Positions 8,950 through 18,144 of a stretch of DNA of 64,000 nucleotides are shown here, in pieces. The notes below the pieces were generated by a model. The model made no database searches. It worked only from the letters and a program-made list of their open reading frames with translations, and was not told where the DNA came from. Position numbers and translations under genes: made by a program. The first letter of the stretch is position 1. Each line of letters begins with the position of its first letter. The DNA comes from JAKVBH01 sp049800955 (GTDB taxonomy: Bacteria > Pseudomonadota > Alphaproteobacteria > Rhodobacterales > Rhodobacteraceae): assembly GCF_049800955.1 (NCBI RefSeq), contig NZ_JBNAGA010000001.1:1-64000 (forward strand), given 5' to 3'.

Positions 8950-10140
8950 ATGGACATCCACGAGTACCAAGCCAAAGAAGTTCTGAGCAATTTTGGCGTC
9001 GAAATTCCGTCCGGTGCCTTGGCGTATAGCCCCGAGCAAGCAGCATATCGCGCACGTGAAATGGGCGGTGAGAAGTGGATCGTCAAAGCGCAGGTTCATG
9101 CCGGTGGCCGGGGCAAAGCGGGCGGTGTGAAGCTTTGTGACACGGATCAGGAGATCCAGGCCGCCTGCGAAGACATGTTTGGCAAGAGACTGGTCACGCA
9201 TCAGACGGGCCCGGAAGGCAAGGGGATTTACCGCGTCTATGTCGAGGCGGCTGTGCCTATCGACCGTGAAATCTATCTGGGTTTTGTTCTGGATCGCACG
9301 TCGCAGCGCGTCATGATCGTCGCTTCTGCCGAAGGTGGTATGGAAATCGAAGACATCGCGGAGAGCAAACCGGACAGTATCGTGCGATCCACCGTTGAAC
9401 CGGCCGTTGGTCTACAGAACTTTCAGGCCCGCGAGATTGCTTTCAAGCTGGGTATCGAACCGGCCCTGACGCAGGCCATGGTGCGCACATTGCAGGGGTG
9501 CTACCGCGCGTTCCGCGATCTCGATGCGACCATGGTTGAAATCAACCCATTGGTCGTGACCGGCGACAACCGGATATTGGCGCTGGATGCCAAGATGACC
9601 TTTGATGACAATGCCTTGTTTCGCCATCCTCAAATCAGCGAATTGCGCGACAAGAGCCAGGAAGACCCGCGCGAGAGCCGCGCGGCGGATCGTGGCCTTT
9701 CTTATGTTGGACTGGACGGCAATATCGGCTGTATCGTGAACGGTGCGGGTCTGGCCATGGCGACCATGGACACGATCAAACTGGCGGGCGGAGAGCCAGC
9801 CAACTTTCTCGATATTGGCGGTGGTGCCACGCCAGAACGTGTGGCCAAGGCGTTTCGGCTCGTGATGTCGGACAAGAACGTGCAGGCGGTTCTGGTCAAC
9901 ATCTTTGCCGGGATCAACCGCTGTGACTGGGTCGCTGAAGGGGTCGTGCAGGCGCTCAAGGAAGTGCAGGTCGATGTGCCTGTGATCGTGCGTCTTGCGG
10001 GCACAAATGTCGACGAGGGCCAGAAAATTCTGGCCAAGAGCGGCCTGCCGATCATTCGCGCGTCATCTCTCATGGAAGCGGCCGAAAGATCTGTCGCCGC
10101 TTGGAAAAGCGACATCTCACCCAACAGGAAGGCAGTGTAG
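8950..10140 (+). CDS. mtkA: Malate-CoA ligase, beta subunit (malate thiokinase)
   Basis: ATP-grasp subunit of the enzyme that makes malyl-CoA from malate, CoA and ATP. It resembles succinyl-CoA synthetase beta (396 residues; N-terminal 'MDIHEYQAKEVLSNFGV', 'AQVHAGGRGKAGGVKL', 'EINPLVVT' and C-terminal 'NIFAGINRCDWVAEGV'). The assignment as malate rather than succinate ligase rests on its neighbours: aminotransferase upstream, hydroxypyruvate reductase and PEP carboxylase downstream, and a malyl-CoA lyase opposite. A sucC identity cannot be fully excluded from sequence alone. It starts nine bases after the sga stop. Confidence 0.88.
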   Translation: MDIHEYQAKEVLSNFGVEIPSGALAYSPEQAAYRAREMGGEKWIVKAQVHAGGRGKAGGVKLCDTDQEIQAACEDMFGKRLVTHQTGPEGKGIYRVYVEAAVPIDREIYLGFVLDRTSQRVMIVASAEGGMEIEDIAESKPDSIVRSTVEPAVGLQNFQAREIAFKLGIEPALTQAMVRTLQGCYRAFRDLDATMVEINPLVVTGDNRILALDAKMTFDDNALFRHPQISELRDKSQEDPRESRAADRGLSYVGLDGNIGCIVNGAGLAMATMDTIKLAGGEPANFLDIGGGATPERVAKAFRLVMSDKNVQAVLVNIFAGINRCDWVAEGVVQALKEVQVDVPVIVRLAGTNVDEGQKILAKSGLPIIRASSLMEAAERSVAAWKSDISPNRKAV

Positions 10141-10142
10141 CC

Positions 10143-11021
10143 ATGAGTATTTACCTCAATCGCGAGACGCGCGTCATCGTTCAGGGCATCACGGGCCGGA
10201 TGGCGCAATTCCACACCAAGGACATGCTCGAATATGGCACCAATGTCGTCGGCGGTGTCGTTCCCGGCAAGGGCGGTGAAACGGTGCATGGCGTTCCGGT
10301 TTTTGACACCGTGAAAGAGGCCGTTGAAGCCACACAAGCCGAGGCAAGCCTCGTGTTTGTCCCGCCGCCCTTTGCCGCAGACAGCATTATGGAGGCCGCA
10401 GATGCCGGTATCCGGTATTGTGTCTGCATCACGGACGGCATTCCCGCGCAGGACATGATCCAGGTGAAGCGCTATATGCTGCGCTATCCCAAGGAGCGCC
10501 GTATGGTGCTGACGGGGCCGAATTGCGCTGGGACCATTTCGCCCGGCAAAGCGATGTTGGGGATCATGCCGGGGCACATTTTTCTGCCCGGCAATGTTGG
10601 TATCGTCGGGCGGTCTGGCACACTTGGCTATGAGGCGGCCGCGCAATTGAAAGAACGCGGCATTGGTGTGTCGACCAGCGTCGGGATCGGGGGCGACCCC
10701 ATCAATGGATCATCCTTCCGTGATATCCTTGAGCAGTTCGAGAATGACGAAGACACGCATGTCATCGCCATGATCGGCGAAATCGGCGGCCCGCAGGAAG
10801 CCGAAGCCGCGGCCTACATTCAAGAGCATGTGACCAAACCCGTTGTCGCTTATGTCGCTGGTCTGACAGCGCCCAAGGGCCGCACCATGGGACATGCCGG
10901 CGCAATCATTTCTGCCTTTGGCGAAAGCGCGTCCGAGAAGGTTGAAATCCTGTCTGCTGCGGGTGTGACGGTCGCGGAAAACCCGGCTGTCATCGGTGAA
11001 ACGATCGCAAGCGTGATGTGA
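10143..11021 (+). CDS. mtkB: Malate-CoA ligase, alpha subunit
   Basis: CoA-binding, phosphohistidine subunit paired with mtkA. It has an N-terminal Rossmann CoA-binding domain (VIVQGITGRMAQFHTKDM), 'GPNCAGTISPG' and the phosphohistidine motif GRTMGHAGAI near the C-terminus. The chosen ATG at 10143 lies three bases after the mtkA stop and gives 292 residues, the family length. The open frame extends a little upstream but would overlap mtkA. Translational coupling with mtkA is likely. Confidence 0.9.
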   Translation: MSIYLNRETRVIVQGITGRMAQFHTKDMLEYGTNVVGGVVPGKGGETVHGVPVFDTVKEAVEATQAEASLVFVPPPFAADSIMEAADAGIRYCVCITDGIPAQDMIQVKRYMLRYPKERRMVLTGPNCAGTISPGKAMLGIMPGHIFLPGNVGIVGRSGTLGYEAAAQLKERGIGVSTSVGIGGDPINGSSFRDILEQFENDEDTHVIAMIGEIGGPQEAEAAAYIQEHVTKPVVAYVAGLTAPKGRTMGHAGAIISAFGESASEKVEILSAAGVTVAENPAVIGETIASVM

Positions 11022-11025
11022 GAAG

Positions 11026-12003
11026 ATGACCATGGCAAAGCCCAAAGTCCTTGTGACCCGCCGCTGGCCTGCTGCCGTCGAAGCGCAATTGGCCGAGAAG
11101 TTTGACGTTGTCTTGTCAAACAACGATGTCGCGTTGCGACCTTGTGAGTTTCGGGAGGCCTTCAAGGATTTTGATGCCGTTTTGCCGACGGTCACTGACA
11201 AGATCGGTCCGGACGCTCTCGAGCTGACGAACCCGCGAACCAAGTTGCTGGCCAACTATGGCGTGGGGTTCACGCATATCGACCTGCCCCGCGCCAATTC
11301 CCACGGGATGGTCGTTACCAACACGCCGGATGTGCTGTCTGAATGCACGGCCGATCTTGCCATGACATTGATGCTCATGGCGGCCCGGCGGGCTGGCGAA
11401 GGCGAGCGCGAAATCCGCGCCGGGCGCTGGACCGGCTGGCGCCCTACGCATCTTGTGGGCACCAAGGTTTCCGGCAAGACACTGGGCATCGTGGGCTTTG
11501 GCCGTATCGGGCAGGAAGTGGCCCGCCGCGCGCACCATGGCTTTGGCATGGACATCATCGTGCATAACCGCAGCCGCGTGGCTCCTGACATTCTGGCGCG
11601 GTTCAATGCAAAACAAGCCGATGATCTTGATGCTCTGCTGCCGCAGTGTGACTTTGTCTCCCTGCACTGCCCCGGCGGCGCAGAAAACCGACACCTGATC
11701 AATGCCCGGCGGCTTGATCTGATGCGTCCCGGTGCTTTCTTGATCAATACCGCGCGCGGCGAAGTGATTAATGAGTGCGACCTCGTGCAGGCGCTGACGT
11801 TTGACACCATTGGCGGTGCTGCCCTCGACGTCTTTGACGGGGAGCCCAACATAGCGCAACCGCTCCTGGACAGTGATCGGCTTGTCATGCTGCCCCATTT
11901 GGGAAGTGCTACGGCCGAAGCCCGTGAGGACATGGGATTTCGCGTCATGAACAACCTGGAGGCGTTCTTTAACGGTGAAACGCCTCCTGATCGTGTCAAC
12001 TGA
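11026..12003 (+). CDS. hprA: Hydroxypyruvate/glyoxylate reductase (D-2-hydroxyacid dehydrogenase)
   Basis: NAD(P)H-dependent reductase that turns hydroxypyruvate into D-glycerate in the serine cycle. It shows the D-2-hydroxyacid dehydrogenase layout: substrate-binding 'LANYGVGFTHID', nucleotide-binding GFGRIGQEVA, and the catalytic Arg (NTARGEVIN), Glu (FDGEP) and His (LPHLGSAT). Length (325 residues) is normal. The start is four bases after mtkB; an ATG six bases further in is an alternative. Its stop overlaps the ATG of the PEP carboxylase gene. Confidence 0.9.
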   Translation: MTMAKPKVLVTRRWPAAVEAQLAEKFDVVLSNNDVALRPCEFREAFKDFDAVLPTVTDKIGPDALELTNPRTKLLANYGVGFTHIDLPRANSHGMVVTNTPDVLSECTADLAMTLMLMAARRAGEGEREIRAGRWTGWRPTHLVGTKVSGKTLGIVGFGRIGQEVARRAHHGFGMDIIVHNRSRVAPDILARFNAKQADDLDALLPQCDFVSLHCPGGAENRHLINARRLDLMRPGAFLINTARGEVINECDLVQALTFDTIGGAALDVFDGEPNIAQPLLDSDRLVMLPHLGSATAEAREDMGFRVMNNLEAFFNGETPPDRVN

Positions 12004-14642
12004 TGCGCACGGCAAGAGCATTTTCGGGAGAACAGGACGGCCAGGATTACGCCAGATCACTCAGGGATCTGCTTTGGGATTTGCTGGTTCAGACGGTGAT
12101 GCACCGCGCTCCTGATGTTGCGGCATTTCTGGTCGCGCCTCACGATATCGGCGCGCTCAAGGAAAGCCAGACAGGCGATTTCCTGCAAGCGACAAACATT
12201 TGGTTCCAGCTCAAGAAAATCGCCGAGGAGAATACGGCGGTGCGGGAGCGCCGAAAGATAGAAACGGTGGATGGGGCAGAATGCGTGGACGGAAGTTTTG
12301 CGCAAGTCATGACCAGGATTGCGCAAGAGGCGCCCGATCAATTCGAAAGCGCGGTCGCTGCGCTATCCGTTGGCCCGACCCTGACTGCACATCCCACTGA
12401 GGCCAAGCGCGTTACGATCCTTGAAATTCACCGCCGGATTTACCGCCACCTCGTGGCGCTGGAAACACAACGCTGGACCCCGCGGGAACGCAGCGCGAGG
12501 GTTGAGGATCTGCGCGGCGAAATCGATCTTTTGTGGCTGACCGGTGAGCTGCGCCTTGAGCGTCCCAGCTTGTCGGATGAGATAGAATGGGGATTGCAGT
12601 TTTTTCGGGACAGCCTGTTTGACGCAACGCCCCAGCTGTTTGATCAATTCTTGATCGGGCTGGAACGGACATTCCCCAAGCATTCGCATGCTTTGCGCCC
12701 CTGTTTGAAATTCCACTCGTGGATCGGCGGGGATCGTGACGGCAACCCAAATGTCACTGTTGCGGCGACCGAGTTCGCGATGGCACGTGGGCGTGACGTG
12801 GCGATCAGCAAACATATCGAAGGCCTCACCCACGCCGCCCGCCACATCAGCATCAGCCGCGATATAGCAGACGTGCCGCAGGCCCATGTCCAATCGCTTG
12901 ATGCGATCACGGCGCGTGCCAGCGCGTATGATACGATCGTCGAGCGCAATCCTGGTGAGGTGTTCCGCCAGGCCATCAGCGCGATCATTGAACGGCTTTC
13001 AGGTCGGCCGAAATACGCACATGTCGATGAATTGGTGTCGGATCTTTCGGCAATTGAGAGCAGTCTGATTGCGATCGGTGCGCAGCATCTCGGCGACAAA
13101 TACATTCGTCCTGTGCGATGGCGGGTCGAGGTCTTTGGATTTCGCACCACGTCCTTGGACATTCGGCAAAATTCAACGGTTACGACAGAGGTTCTGGCCG
13201 AGATTTGGGGCTCGGATGCCACCTATGGCAGCACGGCGTGGTCGCAGAAGCTGCGCCGTGATCTCGCAGCCGATGTTTTGCCGGACATAGACTTGGGAGT
13301 GCTGAGCGCGCAGGCGCAAGAGCTGCTTGGCTTGCTGAAAACAATCGTTGAGGCGCGGGAAGGGGACGATCCCAACGCAGTCGGCTCCTTCATTTTGTCC
13401 ATGACGCGGTCCACCGATGATCTGCTCGCGGTTTATGTTTTGGCGAGATACGCAGGCGCTGTGGGTGAAACACTTGATCTGCCAATCGTTCCCTTGTTCG
13501 AGACGATTGATGACCTGCGAAATGCGCCCCGCATCCTGACCGACTTGATCGATGTGCCAACCGCGCGACGCAGTCTGAAACGGCAGGGCGCGCGGGTCGA
13601 AATCATGCTGGGATATTCGGACAGCAACAAAGACGGCGGCTTCATCTGCTCAACCTGGGAATTGGAGCAGGCCCAACGCAGGATCACGCAAACTCTGGGT
13701 AATCTGGGCTTCGTGCCCGCCTTTTTCCATGGTCGCGGCGGGTCGGTCAGTCGCGGGGGGGCGCCAACCGGGCGCGCGATTGCAGCCCAGCCAGCGGGCA
13801 CATTAAATGGTGCGATGCGAACGACGGAGCAGGGCGAGGTTGTGTCCGCGAAATACGCCAATCGCGGAACCGCCCTTCAGGAGCTTGAGCAGTTGGCATC
13901 CTCAGCCCTGCTCCATACCGCACTGTCGCCCAAGGCCCCTCGAAGCAATCCAGAACATGATGATGCGCTGCAAGCCTTGTCCGGCATGTCGCAGGCCGCC
14001 TACAGCGCATTGCTGAACACACCGGGGTTTGTGCAGTACTTCCAAGAGGCCAGCCCGGTTGAAGAACTTGCGATGCTCAAGATCGGGTCACGACCTGCGC
14101 GTCGGTTCGGTGCGTCCAGTTTGGCCGACCTGCGGGCGATCCCTTGGGTTTTTGCCTGGTCGCAAAACCGCCATCTGCTGACGGGCTGGTATGGTTTTGG
14201 CGCAGCTTGTTCCTCTTTCACGAAGGTGCGTGGCGATCTGGGCTGGGCGATGCTGCGAGACATGTTTGCGACCTCCGCATTGTTCCAGCTGATGGTCGAT
14301 GAAGTCGAAAAGAGCTTGTTTCAGGCGGATATGCAGATCGCGGCGCAATATGCGAAGCTTTCAACAGATCCCGTGACCAGCTCAGTGATTTTCGAAATGG
14401 TTCAATCCGAGTACGCCACCTCGGCATCGGCCATTCGCAAAATAACGGGAAAATCTGTCTTGGCATCCCGCTTTCCGAACCTGACACACCGGTTTGAGGA
14501 AAACAGTGCCCACCTTGGCACCATCCACGCCATCCAGATCAGCCAATTGCGCGCGCTGCGCAGTGGCGAAGGATCGACTGACACCAGCCTATTGCTTCAA
14601 TCCATGAACTGCATCTCGGCAGGGCTTGGTTGGACAGGCTAA
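12003..14642 (+). CDS. ppc: Phosphoenolpyruvate carboxylase
   Basis: Fixes bicarbonate onto PEP to give oxaloacetate, the carboxylation step of the serine cycle. The 879-residue product carries all main family motifs: LTAHPTEAKR near residue 128, the bicarbonate-loop 'FHSWIGGDRDGNPNV', 'GYSDSNKDGGF', and the catalytic glycine-rich loop FHGRGGSVSRGGAPTGR. The C-terminus is '...NCISAGLGWTG' in place of the common QNTG ending. The start overlaps the hprA stop (TGATG), so it is part of the same transcript. Placement in a serine-cycle operon suggests a role in C1 assimilation rather than general anaplerosis. Confidence 0.95.
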   Translation: MRTARAFSGEQDGQDYARSLRDLLWDLLVQTVMHRAPDVAAFLVAPHDIGALKESQTGDFLQATNIWFQLKKIAEENTAVRERRKIETVDGAECVDGSFAQVMTRIAQEAPDQFESAVAALSVGPTLTAHPTEAKRVTILEIHRRIYRHLVALETQRWTPRERSARVEDLRGEIDLLWLTGELRLERPSLSDEIEWGLQFFRDSLFDATPQLFDQFLIGLERTFPKHSHALRPCLKFHSWIGGDRDGNPNVTVAATEFAMARGRDVAISKHIEGLTHAARHISISRDIADVPQAHVQSLDAITARASAYDTIVERNPGEVFRQAISAIIERLSGRPKYAHVDELVSDLSAIESSLIAIGAQHLGDKYIRPVRWRVEVFGFRTTSLDIRQNSTVTTEVLAEIWGSDATYGSTAWSQKLRRDLAADVLPDIDLGVLSAQAQELLGLLKTIVEAREGDDPNAVGSFILSMTRSTDDLLAVYVLARYAGAVGETLDLPIVPLFETIDDLRNAPRILTDLIDVPTARRSLKRQGARVEIMLGYSDSNKDGGFICSTWELEQAQRRITQTLGNLGFVPAFFHGRGGSVSRGGAPTGRAIAAQPAGTLNGAMRTTEQGEVVSAKYANRGTALQELEQLASSALLHTALSPKAPRSNPEHDDALQALSGMSQAAYSALLNTPGFVQYFQEASPVEELAMLKIGSRPARRFGASSLADLRAIPWVFAWSQNRHLLTGWYGFGAACSSFTKVRGDLGWAMLRDMFATSALFQLMVDEVEKSLFQADMQIAAQYAKLSTDPVTSSVIFEMVQSEYATSASAIRKITGKSVLASRFPNLTHRFEENSAHLGTIHAIQISQLRALRSGEGSTDTSLLLQSMNCISAGLGWTG

Positions 14643-14660
14643 CCGAAACGAGGACAAAAC

Positions 14661-15947
14661 ATGACAAACCTGACTGCGTTTTTCACCGAAGACCTTGCCA
14701 CCCGAGATCCTCAGGTTGCCGCTGCGATCTCCTCCGAACTTGGCCGTCAGCGCAAAGAAATCGAATTGATCGCATCCGAAAACATCGTCAGCGCAGCTGT
14801 GATGGAAGCCCAGGGCAGCGTGATGACCAACAAATACGCCGAAGGCTACCCAGGGCGCCGATATTATGGCGGCTGTCAACACGTCGATGTGGCCGAAAAC
14901 CTTGCTATAAAGCGTGCTACAGAGCTCTTTGGGTGTAACTATGCCAACGTGCAGCCCAACTCGGGAAGCCAGGCCAATCAGGGCGTGTTTCAGGCGCTGT
15001 TGCAGCCCGGCGATACGATCCTCGGCATGTCCCTGGATGCGGGTGGCCACCTGACCCATGGCGCCAAGCCGAACCAGTCGGGCAAATGGTTCAACGCCGT
15101 GCAATATGGAGTGCGTCAGCAGGACAACCTCTTGGACTACGCTCAGGTGCAGGAGCTTGCGACGGAACATCGGCCCCAACTGATTATCGCAGGCGGGTCT
15201 GCCATCCCGCGCCAGATTGATTTCAAGCGCATGCGAGAGATTGCGGATTCTGTCGGCGCATACCTGCACGTGGACATGGCCCATTTTGCGGGCCTCGTGG
15301 CCGCCGGAGAGCATCCGTCCCCGTTCCCGCACGCCCATGTCGCAACCACGACGACCCACAAAACCCTGCGCGGCCCGCGCGGCGGCATGATCCTGACCAA
15401 TGACGAGGCGCTTGCCAAGAAGTTCAACTCCGCGATCTTCCCGGGCCTTCAGGGCGGACCTTTGATGCACGTGATTGCGGCGAAGGCTGTCGCGTTTGGC
15501 GAAGCATTGCGCCCTGAGTTCAAAGCCTACCAAAAGCAGGTGCGCGCCAATGCCGTAGCGCTGGCTGATCAGCTGATGAAGGGCGGATTGGACATCGTAA
15601 CAGGTGGCACAGACACGCATGTCATGCTTGTCGATCTGCGCCCCAAAGGCGTAACCGGCAACATCACCGATGCGGCGCTCGGACGCGCCAATATCACGAC
15701 CAACAAGAACGGCATTCCCTTCGATCCTGAAAAACCGACGGTGACCTCCGGCATTCGCCTTGGCACACCAGCGGGCACGACCCGTGGTTTTCTCGAGGCC
15801 GAGTTCCGCCAGATCGGCGATTGGATTGTTGAAGTTGTGGACGGCCTTGCGGCCAATGGCCCGGAGGGCAATGCTGCGGTCGAGGCGAAAGTCAAAGCCG
15901 AGGTCGAGGCCTTCTGCGATGCGTTCCCGATGTATCCCAAACTCTGA
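14661..15947 (+). CDS. glyA: Serine hydroxymethyltransferase
   Basis: PLP enzyme that joins glycine and methylene-tetrahydrofolate into serine, the entry point of C1 units in the serine cycle. The 428 residues include 'IELIASENIVSAAVMEAQGS', 'NKYAEGYPGRRYYGGC', 'HVDMAHFAGLVAAGEHPSP' and the PLP-lysine region TTTTHKTLRGPRGG. It is the last gene of the operon, 18 bases after ppc. Roseobacters usually have another glyA for general metabolism, so this copy may be dedicated to C1 growth (inference). Confidence 0.96.
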   Translation: MTNLTAFFTEDLATRDPQVAAAISSELGRQRKEIELIASENIVSAAVMEAQGSVMTNKYAEGYPGRRYYGGCQHVDVAENLAIKRATELFGCNYANVQPNSGSQANQGVFQALLQPGDTILGMSLDAGGHLTHGAKPNQSGKWFNAVQYGVRQQDNLLDYAQVQELATEHRPQLIIAGGSAIPRQIDFKRMREIADSVGAYLHVDMAHFAGLVAAGEHPSPFPHAHVATTTTHKTLRGPRGGMILTNDEALAKKFNSAIFPGLQGGPLMHVIAAKAVAFGEALRPEFKAYQKQVRANAVALADQLMKGGLDIVTGGTDTHVMLVDLRPKGVTGNITDAALGRANITTNKNGIPFDPEKPTVTSGIRLGTPAGTTRGFLEAEFRQIGDWIVEVVDGLAANGPEGNAAVEAKVKAEVEAFCDAFPMYPKL

Positions 15948-16437
15948 GTGACATCCATCGAGGCCTCCGGGGCCGGCCAGAGACATGAGCGCGAGGGTCC
16001 GTTCTTTTCAGTGTCTGACCCCGGCACCCCTGGGTCCAAATATGCAAGCGTCGCCGTTGCCTCAACGGCAGGCATGGGTCAGGGGTCTACAAAGCATACG
16101 GATTGAGAGTTGAACTCCGTGTCCTGGCCGGGAGCCACCGGTCCAGACGTGTGTGACGGTGATACGAAGGAAGGTGCAACGCAGAACAGTGCAAAGGCTG
16201 CCGATGAGGGCGATGCAGGAAAGATGGCGTATCGTTCGCTGGGGAGTGGCGCGGATTGTGGCGCTCTTGCAGATATTCAGTTGCTCAGAGCGCGCGCAGC
16301 AAGGCGGTCGGGCCCATAGCAAAGGCACAGAGCAGGCTTGAGCAATCCTCCGGGTGGTTCTGTTGGACGATTGCATGGACCTCGGCACCACCGCCTCGGT
16401 CGGGTATGGTAGGGCCAACCCGTCTATGCAGTGATCA
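15948..16437. other. Intergenic region after glyA
   Basis: I find no gene with coding support. Minus-strand and plus-strand frames here are short and lack homology-like features. No clear rho-independent terminator follows glyA. This is the spacer between the serine-cycle cargo and a small membrane-protein gene. Confidence 0.4.
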
Positions 16438-16839
16438 ATGCCCACCAGCCGCCCCCTCGCGATAACTCTTTGCGCGGCAGTCGGGTTCTGCGCTGCGTTC
16501 TATTACGAAGCGACTGTCAATTCGGGCCATGGTTCCTTGAGCCCGTACTATCTGGGTGTTTGCACTGCGCTTGGCGGCGCCTTTTGGGCCTGGCTCATAT
16601 ATCCGGCAATGGGTCGCAGTATTGTGATGGAGATCGTGATCATTGTTGCGGCGTTCCCCGTAGAGGGTGCCTTTGGAGGCTTGCTGGCAGCTTGGGGATT
16701 ACCATTTGGCGCGCTGGGCGGCATGATAGTGGCGGTTTGGCTTCTTGTATTGATCTGTGGCCGATTTGGGGTCCTCTACACATTGGCGGCCGTCCTTGCG
16801 TTTTGGTTGCCAAGGCGCAGCGAGGCAGCCTTGAGCTAG
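16438..16839 (+). CDS. Hypothetical small membrane protein
   Basis: The 133-residue product has about four hydrophobic helices (roughly residues 7-23, 38-56, 62-82 and 92-122) with a short basic C-terminus. I do not recognise the family. It stands alone between the serine-cycle genes and the rpsJ promoter. An alternative frame (16431-16871) is richer in Trp, Cys and Arg and looks like a shadow. Confidence 0.5.
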   Translation: MPTSRPLAITLCAAVGFCAAFYYEATVNSGHGSLSPYYLGVCTALGGAFWAWLIYPAMGRSIVMEIVIIVAAFPVEGAFGGLLAAWGLPFGALGGMIVAVWLLVLICGRFGVLYTLAAVLAFWLPRRSEAALS

Positions 16840-16932
16840 AACTTTGGGATGAACTGGTAAGTGCGATCTGACAAAACCCGAGACCATCCGAGGTTCAGGG
16901 CTGTCACGTCAATACTTCGGCCAAAAACCCCC

Positions 16933-16961
16933 TTGCCACACCTCCCGACTCCCCCTATACG
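16933..16961 (+). promoter_or_regulatory. Predicted promoter of the rpsJ block
   Basis: TTGCCA (16933-16938), a 17-base spacer, then TATACG (16956-16961). It lies about 120 bases before rpsJ, leaving a leader that contains the repeat CACCC-atccaaca-GGGTG. The same -35/-10 spacing and a similar -10 recur before the other ribosomal blocks. Confidence 0.55.
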
Positions 16962-17081
16962 CCACCCATCCAACAGGGTGCGCCACGGCGTGCCCTTTTC
17001 CGTTGGACCATGAGACGCGACGAGGGCATTGGATGAGCCAGGTCCTCCTCTCCGTTAGAACCCCTGAGAATGGGGCATATA

Positions 17082-17396
17082 ATGCAAAGCCAAAACATCC
17101 GTATCCGGCTGAAGGCGTTTGACTATCGTGTGCTGGATGCGTCCACACAAGAGATCGTCAACACCGCCAAACGTACCGGTGCCGGGGTTCGCGGGCCGAT
17201 CCCGCTTCCCAACAAGATCGAGAAATTCACCGTTCTGCGTGGCCCCCACGTGAACAAGAAATCCCGTGATCAGTTCGAGATCCGCACGCACAAGCGTCTG
17301 CTCGACATCATTGATCCGACGCCCCAGACCGTGGACGCGCTCATGAAGCTCGACCTCGCCGCTGGTGTGGACGTCGAGATCAAGCTGCAATCATAA
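17082..17396 (+). CDS. rpsJ: 30S ribosomal protein S10
   Basis: Small-subunit protein of the 30S head; also the NusE antitermination factor. The chosen ATG gives 104 residues beginning MQSQNIRIRLKAFDYR, the usual alphaproteobacterial start. An in-frame ATG 12 bases upstream is less likely. It opens the first S10 block, followed 13 bases later by rplC. Confidence 0.97.
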   Translation: MQSQNIRIRLKAFDYRVLDASTQEIVNTAKRTGAGVRGPIPLPNKIEKFTVLRGPHVNKKSRDQFEIRTHKRLLDIIDPTPQTVDALMKLDLAAGVDVEIKLQS

Positions 17397-17409
17397 GGAG
17401 CACGAACAC

Positions 17410-18144
17410 ATGCGCTCTGGTATCATTGCAAAGAAAGTGGGCATGACCCGCCTCTTCATGGAAGATGGCCGTCAGGTTCCCGTCACCGTGCTGCAGCTCG
17501 AAGACCTTCAGGTCGTCTCGCAGCGCACCTCCGACGCCCATGGCTACACCGCCGTGCAACTCGGCGCTGGCACACCCAAGACAAAGCGCGTCTCCAAGGC
17601 GATGCGCGGCCATTTCGCAGCCAACAACGTGGCGCCCAAGCGGAAAGTGGCTGAGTTCCGGGTGTCCGAGGACAACCTCATCGAAGTGGGCGCAGAACTG
17701 TCTGCCGAGCATTTCGTCGAGGGTCAAAAAGTGGACGTCTCCGGCACGTCGATTGGTAAAGGCTTTGCCGGCGCCATGAAACGTCACAACTTCGGCGGTC
17801 TGCGCGCCTCGCACGGTGTTTCGATTTCGCACCGTTCGCACGGCTCGACAGGTCAGTGTCAGGATCCCGGCAAGGTTTTCAAAGGTAAGAAAATGGCCGG
17901 TCACATGGGTGCTGCCCGCGTGACGACACAGAACCTCGAAGTGGTCAAAACCGACGCCGATCGTGGTCTCATCATGATCAAAGGGGCCGTTCCTGGCGCC
18001 AAAGGCGGCTGGGTCACTGTCAAAGACGCTGTGAAGAAAGCTCTGCCTGAGAACGTGCCGTTCCCGGCCGGTCTGAAAGCTGCAGCATCCGCGGCCACTG
18101 AAGCTCCCGCAGAAGAAGCTCCTGCGGAAGGGGGTGAAGCATGA
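17410..18144 (+). CDS. rplC: 50S ribosomal protein L3
   Basis: Early-assembly 50S protein near the peptidyl-transferase centre. The product begins MRSGIIAKKVGMTRLF and includes 'GLRASHGVSISHRSHGSTGQ' with the conserved glutamine loop. At 244 residues it carries an alanine/glutamate-rich C-terminal tail (roughly from residue 220) seen in related alphaproteobacteria. An AAGGAG site precedes the ATG. The stop overlaps the rplD start. Confidence 0.97.
   Translation: MRSGIIAKKVGMTRLFMEDGRQVPVTVLQLEDLQVVSQRTSDAHGYTAVQLGAGTPKTKRVSKAMRGHFAANNVAPKRKVAEFRVSEDNLIEVGAELSAEHFVEGQKVDVSGTSIGKGFAGAMKRHNFGGLRASHGVSISHRSHGSTGQCQDPGKVFKGKKMAGHMGAARVTTQNLEVVKTDADRGLIMIKGAVPGAKGGWVTVKDAVKKALPENVPFPAGLKAAASAATEAPAEEAPAEGGEA

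Noticed and set aside
8950..11021. mtkA/mtkB considered as succinyl-CoA synthetase (sucC/sucD)
   Set aside because: The families are homologous, but the neighbours are all serine-cycle enzymes, and sucCD in this group is usually next to sucAB and mdh. Malate-CoA ligase is the better call.
14589..15986. Long minus-strand open frame opposite glyA (465 codons)
   Set aside because: It is an exact antisense shadow of a highly conserved gene, is rich in His/Arg/Gln without any family motif, and is a common artefact of GC-rich codon usage.
16085..16150. Possible tRNA-like segment after glyA (GTTGAACTCCG context)
   Set aside because: No acceptor stem or T-arm could be folded around it.
16062..16445. 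127-codon minus-strand frame after glyA
   Set aside because: Cys/Arg-rich random-looking translation with no start context or neighbours that support it.
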